Part shown: one piece after another, positions 51,287-58,574 of the stretch | Layout: every line of letters starts with the position of its first letter | Numbering within the stretch: the first letter of the stretch is position 1 | Source: Burkholderiaceae bacterium | GTDB lineage: Bacteria > Pseudomonadota > Gammaproteobacteria > Burkholderiales > Burkholderiaceae_C | Length of the DNA: 64,000 nucleotides | Assembly (NCBI GenBank): GCA_030123545.1 | Contig: CP126124.1 | Span: forward strand, 1,426,001-1,490,000 | Direction of reading: 5' to 3' | Made by a program: the position numbers and the translations under genes | Notes under the pieces: generated by a model | Told to the model about the DNA's origin: nothing | What the model saw: only the letters and a program-made list of their open reading frames with translations | The model's database searches: none

Positions 51287-52048
51287 ATGGTCAATCCTCA
51301 TCATGTCGCGCACTGGTATCCCACTGCGGCTTACCTCTATGTCTTGTGGCTGGATGCGCTTGCGCTGGCCTGGGAGTACCTGCGCAGGCACCCCGATTAC
51401 CGGCTCGACTGGCTGCGCCGTGCGCGCCGCCCCGATGCGGCGCATCGCTGGGGCTTGCGCGTGCTGGAAGACCCGGCGCTGGATGCGCGCGATGCGCATC
51501 CGGCCTGGCAGCCCGGCCAAGCTGATGTAGTGCAGCTCTACCCCGATGCCGATCCGCCCGTGGATGCCGAGCCCTTCGCGTTCTGGCGTATCCCCGGCCA
51601 CAAGCAACTTCTCCACGATGGCAAGGCACTGGCGCTGATCGCGCGCAGCCCCGGCCAGTGCCTGCGCTTCGCGCTCGCGCCTGGCCTGCAAGACGGCATG
51701 GCTGTCGCCTATGCCCATCGCGGCGGCGCCTTCGCGCCTACGCGCGGTCATGCGCTCGACGCGGCCCAGGCCGCCACCAAGTCCAGGCCAGCACCCTCCG
51801 CGCTGCTGGAACTGCATACGTTGCAGGCGCTCGACGCGACCCTGGCGGGCTCGTCCTTCCGCGACGTGGCCGAAGGCTTGTTCGGCGTGGACGCCGCGGC
51901 CGGTTGGTACAGCGACGGTGGCCTGCGCTCCAAGGTGCGTCGCCTGGTGCGGCGCGGCGATGCGTTGATGCGCGGCGGCTATCGCCGCCTAGCACAACTG
52001 TCGCCGCTTGAGAAGGGTCGTTTTGAAGGCAACGCAAAACGACCCTGA
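51287..52048 (+). CDS. DUF2285 domain protein
   Basis: A 253-residue protein. The N-terminal part (WYPTAAYLYVLWLDALALAW) precedes a region RHPDYRLDWLRR typical of the transcriptional-regulator-like domain, and a C-terminal DUF2285 unit (GLRSKVRRLVRRGDALMRGG). It lies at the head of the replication/transfer gene run in Tn4371-type elements. ATG 51287 has GGGAG upstream. A DNA-binding regulatory role is plausible but unproven. Confidence 0.82.
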   Translation: MVNPHHVAHWYPTAAYLYVLWLDALALAWEYLRRHPDYRLDWLRRARRPDAAHRWGLRVLEDPALDARDAHPAWQPGQADVVQLYPDADPPVDAEPFAFWRIPGHKQLLHDGKALALIARSPGQCLRFALAPGLQDGMAVAYAHRGGAFAPTRGHALDAAQAATKSRPAPSALLELHTLQALDATLAGSSFRDVAEGLFGVDAAAGWYSDGGLRSKVRRLVRRGDALMRGGYRRLAQLSPLEKGRFEGNAKRP

Positions 52049-52131
52049 GCAGAAGGGCCGCGTTTTCTGAGACTGCCTCCATCCGGTTGCGCTGTGTGGC
52101 CGGAGCTTTGAAAGCTATGGAGGTTCACACC

Positions 52132-52413
52132 ATGCGTCCCGCTCCCTTGCGGCCTGCCGCTACTGTCTCGACCGCTGCCGCGCAGCCCCAACGCTATCTC
52201 ACCAACGACGAAGCCGCCGAATACCTGCGCCTGTCGCCGCGCACGCTGGAAAAGCAGCGCGTGCTGGGTGGCGGCCCCAAGTTCCGCAAGTTCGGCCGCC
52301 GCGTCATGTACGCCGTGGCCGATCTCGATGCCTGGGCTTCCGAGCGCAGCTTCGAGAGCACATCCGATCCCGAGTACGCCGAGCAGCATTCGGCGGACAG
52401 CCGTGCGCGCTGA
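52132..52413 (+). CDS. AlpA/excisionase-like helix-turn-helix protein
   Basis: A 93-residue MerR-like winged HTH of the DNA-binding excisionase family, with LTNDEAAEYLRLSPRTLEKQ as the helix-turn-helix and KFRKFGRRVMYAVADLDAW as the wing. GGAGG lies nine bases upstream of ATG 52132. It could be the recombination directionality factor of the integrase or a regulator of the following repA; position next to repA is normal in this family. Confidence 0.85.
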   Translation: MRPAPLRPAATVSTAAAQPQRYLTNDEAAEYLRLSPRTLEKQRVLGGGPKFRKFGRRVMYAVADLDAWASERSFESTSDPEYAEQHSADSRAR

Positions 52414-52439
52414 TCGCTTGCGCGCGGGTGGCCTTCGCC

Positions 52440-53297
52440 ATGTCCAGCTCTGCGCTGCCGTCCCGGCAGCGGCCCGTGCCGGAGCGCGAACAGCTCGACC
52501 TGTTTCGCGCCCTGCCGGGCGACATGGCGCCGCGCGACAGCCAGGACTTGATGGCCTTTCCGTTCTTCTCGCTGGCGAAGTCGCGGCGCACGGCGCCGAT
52601 CGACTTCCGCGCCAGCGGCATCACGATCCGCGTGGAGGGCACGCAGGAGCACGGCATCGCCACCATTTGGGATGCGGACGTGCTCATTTGGGCAGCTTCG
52701 CAGATCGTGGAAGCACGCGACGCGGGCTTGCGCCCGTCGCGGCTGATGCAGGCCACGCCCTACGAGATCCTGCGCTTCATCGGGCGCGGTACGTCGCTGC
52801 GCGACTACCAGCGCCTCAAGGCCGCGCTGGATCGCCTGCAATCCACGACGGTGGCCACGTCCATCCGCGAGACGACCGGGCGGCGCCTGCATCGCTTCTC
52901 GTGGATCAACGAGTGGAAAGAACTGGCCGATGCCAAGGGCACGCCCTTGGGGCTGGAACTGATCCTGCCGGACTGGTTTTACGCGGGCGTTATGGATGCC
53001 GCGCTCGTGCTGACCATCGACCCAGCATATTTCCGGCTCACGGGCGGGATAGAGCGATGGCTGTACCGGCTGGTGCGCAAACACGGCGGGCGACAGCCGG
53101 GCGGCTGGCAATTCGATTTCCGGCACCTGTATCGGAAATCGGGCAGCGCCACGCGCTTCTCGGACTTCGCCTACGACCTGCGCGCGCTGGTCGCGCGGCA
53201 GTCGATGCCCGGCTACGTCCTGGGCATCGAGCGAATGCCGGACAACAGCGCCGAACTGCTGACCTTTCGGCCCGTGCCGTTCACGGCACGGGGATAA
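52440..53297 (+). CDS. repA: replication initiator protein RepA
   Basis: A 285-residue initiator of the RepA/RPA plasmid family, with paired winged-helix regions around TPYEILRFIGRGTSLRDYQR and RLTGGIERWLYRLVRKHG. ATG 52440 was chosen; a GTG at 52428 would add four residues and neither has a strong ribosome site. Three 19-base iterons follow at once. In Tn4371-type elements this supports maintenance of the excised circle. Confidence 0.88.
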   Translation: MSSSALPSRQRPVPEREQLDLFRALPGDMAPRDSQDLMAFPFFSLAKSRRTAPIDFRASGITIRVEGTQEHGIATIWDADVLIWAASQIVEARDAGLRPSRLMQATPYEILRFIGRGTSLRDYQRLKAALDRLQSTTVATSIRETTGRRLHRFSWINEWKELADAKGTPLGLELILPDWFYAGVMDAALVLTIDPAYFRLTGGIERWLYRLVRKHGGRQPGGWQFDFRHLYRKSGSATRFSDFAYDLRALVARQSMPGYVLGIERMPDNSAELLTFRPVPFTARG

Positions 53298-53550
53298 ACG
53301 GTGCGTTGCCTGTGGACAGACTCGTGCTATCAGGAGTACGAGGTATCGTGCTATCGGGAGTACGGCTCTCGTGCTATCAGGAGTACGGATCGGCCGCAAA
53401 GCCAATAACGGCGCGGGTTTCGGCCTCCCTTAACTTCCCTAACTTAAAACATCTAACTGGTAGTAGAAGCGCCGTGCCACGGTGGATAACCGCCACGCGG
53501 CACGAAGCGCAGCAGCAACAGCCCGGCTTTCCAGCAAGGAGGGCCAGGCC
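53298..53550. other. candidate vegetative origin of the element
   Basis: Between repA and parA lie the iterons, then an AT-rich stretch with two TAACTT repeats (about 53429-53460), then GGTGGATAA (53481-53489), one base off the DnaA-box consensus on the reverse strand. This order of initiator sites, AT-rich region and DnaA box is that of iteron plasmid origins. Confidence 0.65.
53322..53387. repeat. three iterons downstream of repA
   Basis: TCGTGCTATCAGGAGTACG at 53322-53340 and 53369-53387, and the same with one A-to-G change at 53346-53364. Spacing is 24 and 23 bases. Directly repeated sites of about 20 bases beside an initiator gene are the classic Rep binding array. Confidence 0.85.
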
Positions 53551-54189
53551 ATGATCGTCGCTCTGCTCAACCAGAAAGGCGGCGTGGGCAAGACCACGCT
53601 CGCTACGCACATTGCCGGCGAGCTGGCGATGCGCGGCCAGCACGTCGTTCTGCTGGACGCCGACCCGCAGGGTTCATCGCTCGACTGGACACAGCGCAGA
53701 AGCCAGCAAGGCTTGCCACGGCTGTTCAGCGCCGTGGGCCTCGCACGCGAAACGCTGCATCAGGAGGCCCCAGAACTCGCCAAGCGGGCCGATCACGTCG
53801 TCATCGACAGCCCGCCCAGGATCGCCGCCTTGGCGCGCTCTGCGCTGCTGGCGGCCGAGCGCGTGCTGATCCCGGTGCAGCCCAGCCCTTACGACCTGTG
53901 GGCCAGCGCCGAGATGGTGGCGCTGATCCGCGAAGCGCAGGTGTTCCGGCCTGCGCTGCGCACGGCCTTCGTCATCAACCGGCGCGTCAGTACCACCGTG
54001 ATCGGACGCGAAGCGCGCCAGGCGCTCGCCGACCAGCCGCTTCCTGCGCTGCGCGCGGAAGTGCATCAACGCATCGTGTTCGCCGACAGCGTGGCCGCTG
54101 GCCGGCTCGCCCGCGAGACGGCGCCGGACAGCGCCGCCGCGCGCGAAATCACCGCGCTGGTGGACGAACTGCTGCGGTGGACGCCATGA
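53551..54189 (+). CDS. parA: ParA-family partition ATPase
   Basis: A 212-residue P-loop ATPase with a deviant Walker A QKGGVGKTT, Walker A' LDADPQGS and a Walker B-like VVIDSPPR. The ATG at 53551 has AAGGAGG upstream; the frame starts earlier but would run into the origin. It belongs to the small plasmid type lacking the N-terminal HTH. The next gene encodes a ribbon-helix-helix protein that overlaps its stop by four bases, as in ParFG-type systems. Confidence 0.92.
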   Translation: MIVALLNQKGGVGKTTLATHIAGELAMRGQHVVLLDADPQGSSLDWTQRRSQQGLPRLFSAVGLARETLHQEAPELAKRADHVVIDSPPRIAALARSALLAAERVLIPVQPSPYDLWASAEMVALIREAQVFRPALRTAFVINRRVSTTVIGREARQALADQPLPALRAEVHQRIVFADSVAAGRLARETAPDSAAAREITALVDELLRWTP

Positions 54190-54458
54190 CGGCGAAGCCG
54201 CCACCCCGCGCAAAGCGCGTCGGCATCGGCGCGCGTCCGCCGGCGAATCCGCACGCTGAAGCGTGGATTCGCCAGGGCGACGCCGATGCGCTGGGCAAGG
54301 GCGACCTCTACACGGCCCGCCTCACCCTCGACATCACGCCCGCCATGCGGGCGCGCATCAAGGTGTCGGCCTTTACGCAGGGCATGACCGTGGCCGACCT
54401 GCTGCGCGGCCTGCTGGAACGGGAGTTTCCAGAACATCGCGGGGAGAACACACCATGA
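54186..54458 (+). CDS. ribbon-helix-helix protein, probable ParA partner
   Basis: A 90-residue protein with a disordered basic N-terminus and a C-terminal ribbon-helix-helix: strand YTARLTLDITP, then helices MRARIKVSAFTQG and VADLLRGLLEREF. The layout is that of ParG-like centromere-binding proteins, and the gene overlaps parA and the DUF2840 gene at both ends. I infer the partition partner role; the long ParB at 45954 is an alternative partner. Confidence 0.8.
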   Translation: MTAKPPPRAKRVGIGARPPANPHAEAWIRQGDADALGKGDLYTARLTLDITPAMRARIKVSAFTQGMTVADLLRGLLEREFPEHRGENTP

Positions 54459-54988
54459 CCGCATCCGCTTCGCCTGCCGCTGGCGCGGCTACGGCTGCGC
54501 TTGCAGCACCTTCCGGCCAGCCCGCCAGCACACCGCTGACGCGCGTTGCACTGGCCTACATTGAACCGCGCTTCAAGCTCTACCTGCGCTTCGGCGAACC
54601 TGCGCGCACGCTCCAGCTCGACCGCTGGCGGCGCTGCGCGGTGTTCCTGCCGAGCGCGATTTTCTGCCGCATCCGCTGGCAGGCCAACGACTACGGCACC
54701 GTGCGCTGGCAACTCATGGTGATGCAGGCTTGCACGCCGCTGAACGCGGCGCAGCGCATTCCCGGCGTGCAGCCGGGCGCGCGCCTGCTGTTGCACGCCG
54801 AAGGCGAGCAATCGGTGCGCGCCGTTCTGGAACGCATCGACGCCATCGAGGCGCTGGACATCGCGCCTGTCGGCGCCTCGCCCGCGTACTGGCGCACGCT
54901 CGCCAACCGGCTCGCTGCGCGCCTGCCGCTGCCCGAATACACCGCCGAGCGGCACGCCGCCTGGCTGGCAGGGAGGGCACTGCCATGA
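54455..54988 (+). CDS. DUF2840 domain protein
   Basis: A 177-residue protein with an Ala-rich, probably flexible first 28 residues, then the DUF2840 body (VALAYIEPRFKLYLRFGEP; ACTPLNAAQRIPGVQPGARLLL). The family is nearly confined to conjugative elements and lies between parA and traF; its function is unknown. It overlaps both neighbours by four bases. Confidence 0.87.
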   Translation: MTASASPAAGAATAALAAPSGQPASTPLTRVALAYIEPRFKLYLRFGEPARTLQLDRWRRCAVFLPSAIFCRIRWQANDYGTVRWQLMVMQACTPLNAAQRIPGVQPGARLLLHAEGEQSVRAVLERIDAIEALDIAPVGASPAYWRTLANRLAARLPLPEYTAERHAAWLAGRALP

Positions 54989-55572
54989 CCGCAGTTTCCA
55001 CTTCCGGCACCGCGCCGCCCCCTCGCTTGCGCGTGCGCGCTCGCCTCGTGTTGGCGGGCCTGTCCGCCTGCGGCCTCGCTGCGCTGGCCTGGGCGTCCTT
55101 CGTGCATCCACTGCCGCGCCTGACCTACAACCCGTCCGACAGCGTGGCGGTCGGTTGGTATCGCGTCGATCCGCTCGACCGTCGCACCAGCTCGCCGCCA
55201 CGTCGGCTGGAAGTGGGTAGCATCGTGCTGGTGCCGCTGCCTGCCGAGGCTGCCGCGCTCGCTGCGCAGCGCAGCTACCTGCCGACGCGCATCCCACTGC
55301 TCAAGCGCGTGGGCGCGGTCGCACCGCAGGAGGTGTGCGTCATTGGGGGCAGCGTCCGCATCGACGGCGTGCCTTCGGCCGCCGTGCTGTCTGCCGATCG
55401 CTGGGGCCGTCCGCTGCCATCCTGGTCGCAGTGCCGCCGCCTTCGGCCTGGCGAGCTGTTCCTGCTCAGCGTCACCAATCCGGCGTCGTTCGACAGCCGG
55501 TATTTCGGGCCGGTCAGCGTAGCCGCCGTGATCGGCGTTGCGCGCCCGGTCTGGCTGGAGCCTCGCCCATGA
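54985..55572 (+). CDS. traF: TraF-type S26 signal peptidase
   Basis: A 195-residue inner-membrane protease with an N-terminal membrane helix (about residues 21-41). The catalytic Ser lies in YNPSDSVAVGWYR and the general-base Lys in LLKRVGA. In IncP plasmids TraF processes and cyclises the TrbC pilin. The trb genes are outside the window but expected to the right. Its start overlaps the DUF2840 gene by four bases. Confidence 0.9.
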   Translation: MTAVSTSGTAPPPRLRVRARLVLAGLSACGLAALAWASFVHPLPRLTYNPSDSVAVGWYRVDPLDRRTSSPPRRLEVGSIVLVPLPAEAAALAAQRSYLPTRIPLLKRVGAVAPQEVCVIGGSVRIDGVPSAAVLSADRWGRPLPSWSQCRRLRPGELFLLSVTNPASFDSRYFGPVSVAAVIGVARPVWLEPRP

Positions 55573-56020
55573 TCGCCACCGATTCGCTGCGCATCATCGT
55601 GCTATCGGGCGTGTCGTTCTGCTGGCCGTCGCCGTGTCGTCGCGCGTGCAGTGCCGGTGCCAATACTTCGCATTGGGCACCGCACTTCGCGCTGTCTCCG
55701 GCGCAGCCGTCCAACGTGCAGGCGTCTTGCCTCGAACGCGGCTGGACTTCGGCCATCGCCGTGTTCGCCGGGGCGCTGGCTGCTCGCGCAGCAGCGTCGC
55801 CGGGCCGCCGCGGCCCGGAGCGCCAGCGAGGGGCAAAGGCGGAAGGCAAGACAAAAGGGTGCGGCACCTGTCGGCCCGCAAAGCCAGTCTGCACGTGGGG
55901 GTGGCGCGGCACGGAGCGGCTTCGCCGCCGTGCCGCGTGGGGCGCGAAGCCCGCGCCAATGCAGGCATGTCCGCGTGCTTCGCACGACCGGACACGCCAG
56001 AGCTTGCAGGGAGCGCAGCC
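55573..56020. other. gap between traF and the relaxase gene, candidate oriT region
   Basis: 448 bases with competing open frames but no convincing gene. A frame starting at 55569 begins like a membrane protein (IATDSLRIIVLSGVSF) and turns into Arg/Ala-rich low-complexity sequence, as a frameshifted or decayed gene would. At 55596-55609 is ATCGTGCTATCGGG, matching iteron 2 over 14 bases. The region just before the relaxase gene is the usual place for oriT. Confidence 0.4.
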
Positions 56021-58015
56021 ATGACCGACCGCCGCGACGATGATTTCCGCATCCGCCCCAGTGCCCCGAAGAACCGGGGCCAGGGCTTCGTCTCCAAGGT
56101 GCTCAGGCAGGCAGGCAAGGCCAGCAGCGGCAAGTCCTCGGTGCGCCGTCCTGGCGCCAGCGGCAGCGGACAGCGCGCCGGCCAGCGGCCCGGCTCGCGC
56201 CTGGGACGCGGCCACACGGCAGCGCGCTTCGCGGGGGCGAAGCTCACGCCCATGTCGCGGCGCGTGGCCATCAAGACGCTGCTGGTCAATCAGCAGCGGG
56301 CCAGCCCGCAGTCGCTCGCCAAGCACCTGCGCTACATCGAGCGCGACGGCGTGGGCCGCGATGGCGAGCCGGGCCAAGCCTACGGGCCGCAGACCGATAC
56401 CGCCGACCTCGACGCCTTCAAGGAACGCTGCGCCGATGACCGGCATCATTTCCGCTTCATCCTCTCGCCCGAGGATGGCGCCGAGCTGGAAGACCTGCGC
56501 ACCTACACGCGGCACCTCATGGGCCGGATGGAGGCCGACCTGGGCACGGGCCTCGATTGGGTGGCCGTCAACCACTGGAACACCGACAACCCACACATGC
56601 ACATCGTCGTGCGCGGGCGCGACGACACCGGCAAAGACCTCATCATCGCGGGCGACTACATCGCCGGTGGCTTCCGCCATCGCGCCGCCGAACTGGCGAC
56701 CGAATGGCTGGGGCCGCGCACCGAGCTGGAGATCCAGCAGACCTTGCAACGCGAGGTGGAGCAAGAGCGGTGGACGAGCCTCGACCGCACGCTGCAACGC
56801 GAGGCCGGCGAGGATGGCCGGGTGCAGATCGAACGCTTCAACGAACTGCGGCTGCAACGCCAGCGCCTGCTGCTGATCGGCCGCCTGCAACGCTTGCAGC
56901 GCCTGGGCCTGGCCGACGAGATGCAGCCGGGCACCTGGGCCGTTCATGCCGATGCGGAAAAGACGCTGCGCGCCCTGGGCGAGCGCGGCGACATCATCCG
57001 CACCATGCAGCGGGCCATGCGTGGCGAGCCGCGCGAGCTGGCGGTGTTCGAGCCGGGCCAAGGTGCCGATGGAAGTGGCCGAACCATCCTCGGCCGCGTG
57101 GCCGCGAAGGGGCTGGCCGACGAACTGCGCGACCGAGGCTATCTGGTCATCGACGGAGTGGACGGCAAGGCCCACTACGTCGCGCTCAACGCCCGCGACG
57201 AACTGGTGAACTATCCGGCCGGCGCCGTGGTGGAAGTGAAGGGTTCGGCCGACGTGCGGGCGGCAGACAAGAACATCGCCGCGCTGGCGAGCGATGGCCT
57301 GTACCGCACCGACCATCACCTAGCAATTGCGCAGGGTCAAGCCGTGCCCGGCCGCGATCCGCAGGAAGTCGTCGCCGCCCACGTCCGCCGGCTCGAAGCC
57401 CTGCGCCGGGCCGGCATCGTGGAGCGCGTGGCCGAGGGGCTATGGAAGGTGCCGGACGATCTGCCCGAGCGTGGCCGCCAGTATGACGCGCAGCGCCTGG
57501 GCGGCGTGGCTGTGGAACTGAAATCGCACCTGCCCATCGAGCGGCAGGCCCGCGTGATGGGGGCCACTTGGCTCGACCAACAACTGATCGGCGGCGGCTC
57601 GGGCCTGGGCGACCTGGGCTTTGGCAGCGAGGCCAAACAGGCGATGCAGCAGCGCGCCGACTTCTTGGCTGAACAGGGGCTTGCAGAGCGTCGCGGGCAG
57701 CGCGTGATCCTGGCGCGCAACCTGCTGGGCACGCTGCGCTACCGGGAACTGGCGCAGGCCGCCAAAGACATTGCGGCCGACACCGGCCTGGAGCATCGCC
57801 CGGTGGCCGACGGGCAGCGCGTGGCCGGTATCTACCGGCGCAGCGTCATGCTCGCCAGCGGTCGGTACGCGATGCTGGACGACGGCATGGGCTTCAGCTT
57901 GGTGCCGTGGAAGCCAGTGATCGAGCAGCGACTGGGGCAGCAGCTTGCGGCGACGGTGCGTGGCGGAGCGGCCTCATGGGAAATCGGGCGTCGGCTTGGA
58001 GTTTCTTTGAGCTAG
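56021..58015 (+). CDS. DUF3363 relaxase (VirD2/RlxS type)
   Basis: A 664-residue relaxase. The basic leader (MTDRRDDDFRIRPSAPKNRG) is typical of this family and fixes the start at 56021. The relaxase core has HFRFILSPED and the metal-binding WNTDNPHMHIVVRG, and the catalytic Tyr is probably in QSLAKHLRYIERDG. The C-terminal DUF3363 spans roughly residues 230-650. It nicks oriT and pilots the strand. The ending GVSLS abuts the cadR stop with no spacer, so the last residues may have changed at the cargo insertion point. Confidence 0.9.
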   Translation: MTDRRDDDFRIRPSAPKNRGQGFVSKVLRQAGKASSGKSSVRRPGASGSGQRAGQRPGSRLGRGHTAARFAGAKLTPMSRRVAIKTLLVNQQRASPQSLAKHLRYIERDGVGRDGEPGQAYGPQTDTADLDAFKERCADDRHHFRFILSPEDGAELEDLRTYTRHLMGRMEADLGTGLDWVAVNHWNTDNPHMHIVVRGRDDTGKDLIIAGDYIAGGFRHRAAELATEWLGPRTELEIQQTLQREVEQERWTSLDRTLQREAGEDGRVQIERFNELRLQRQRLLLIGRLQRLQRLGLADEMQPGTWAVHADAEKTLRALGERGDIIRTMQRAMRGEPRELAVFEPGQGADGSGRTILGRVAAKGLADELRDRGYLVIDGVDGKAHYVALNARDELVNYPAGAVVEVKGSADVRAADKNIAALASDGLYRTDHHLAIAQGQAVPGRDPQEVVAAHVRRLEALRRAGIVERVAEGLWKVPDDLPERGRQYDAQRLGGVAVELKSHLPIERQARVMGATWLDQQLIGGGSGLGDLGFGSEAKQAMQQRADFLAEQGLAERRGQRVILARNLLGTLRYRELAQAAKDIAADTGLEHRPVADGQRVAGIYRRSVMLASGRYAMLDDGMGFSLVPWKPVIEQRLGQQLAATVRGGAASWEIGRRLGVSLS

Positions 58016-58471
58016 TCACTTGAGGCTATGTGCCCCATGAACATGACCCCTGCGCGTTGCTGGCTCGTGCACCTGGCGCGATGCTGAGGACAGTTCGGTC
58101 AAGATGCCGCACTGGCTGGCCTGCTGGGATTCCCGGCAGCTTTCCCGCAAGGTCTTGAGCTGTCGTTCCAACGCTTTCAATTCCTTGATGCGGGTAGCCA
58201 CATGGTCGATGTGCTCGTCGAGCAGGTCATTCACCTGGGCGCAGTTCTCGTGCGGAGCATCCTTGAAGCGCAATAGAACCCGGATTTCATCCAGTGTCAT
58301 GTCCAAACCCCGGCAGTGCCGGATGAAGGACAGTCGGTCAACGTGTTCTTCTGCGTACATGCGGTAGTTGCCATCTGTACGGGCCGTTTCTGGTAGCAAG
58401 CCTTCACGCTCGTAGTACCGGATCGTCTCTACCTGGGTATGTGCGGCCTTAGCCAGTTCGCCGATTTTCAT
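58016..58471 (-). CDS. cadR: MerR-family cadmium/lead regulator CadR
   Basis: A 151-residue MerR activator starting MKIGELAKAAHTQVETIRYY. Metal-binding Cys77 (HENCAQ) and Cys112 (RESCRES) are at the positions known for CadR, with a further Cys at 121. The C-terminus is His-rich (VHEPATRRGHVHGAH), another CadR trait. It is divergent from the P1B-ATPase gene over a 103-base gap holding a MerR-type promoter. The long upstream open frame is antisense to cadA and is not used. Confidence 0.92.
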   Translation of the reverse strand: MKIGELAKAAHTQVETIRYYEREGLLPETARTDGNYRMYAEEHVDRLSFIRHCRGLDMTLDEIRVLLRFKDAPHENCAQVNDLLDEHIDHVATRIKELKALERQLKTLRESCRESQQASQCGILTELSSASRQVHEPATRRGHVHGAHSLK

Positions 58472-58522
58472 AGCTTCATCTTGAGCGGTCGCGAGTTTTT
58501 CTCCAAGGCTCATTGTAGGCGC

Positions 58523-58553
58523 TTGACTCTGTAGTGGGTATAGGGTTTCCAAT
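58523..58553 (+). promoter_or_regulatory. MerR-type promoter/operator of cadA
   Basis: -35 TTGACT (58523-58528), a 19-base spacer and -10-like TCCAAT (58548-58553). The spacer region carries the dyad ACTCT...AGGGT (58526-58546). The over-long spacing is the hallmark of promoters activated by metal-bound MerR-family proteins. Confidence 0.75.
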
Positions 58554-58574
58554 TTGCCTGAAAAGGAGAATTTC

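Noticed and set aside
55538..56020. Upstream extension of the relaxase frame, and a separate 55569-56024 frame
   Set aside because: The relaxase family begins with the MTDRR-type leader at 56021. The 55569 frame becomes low-complexity Arg/Ala sequence, so I did not call it a gene, though a decayed one is possible.
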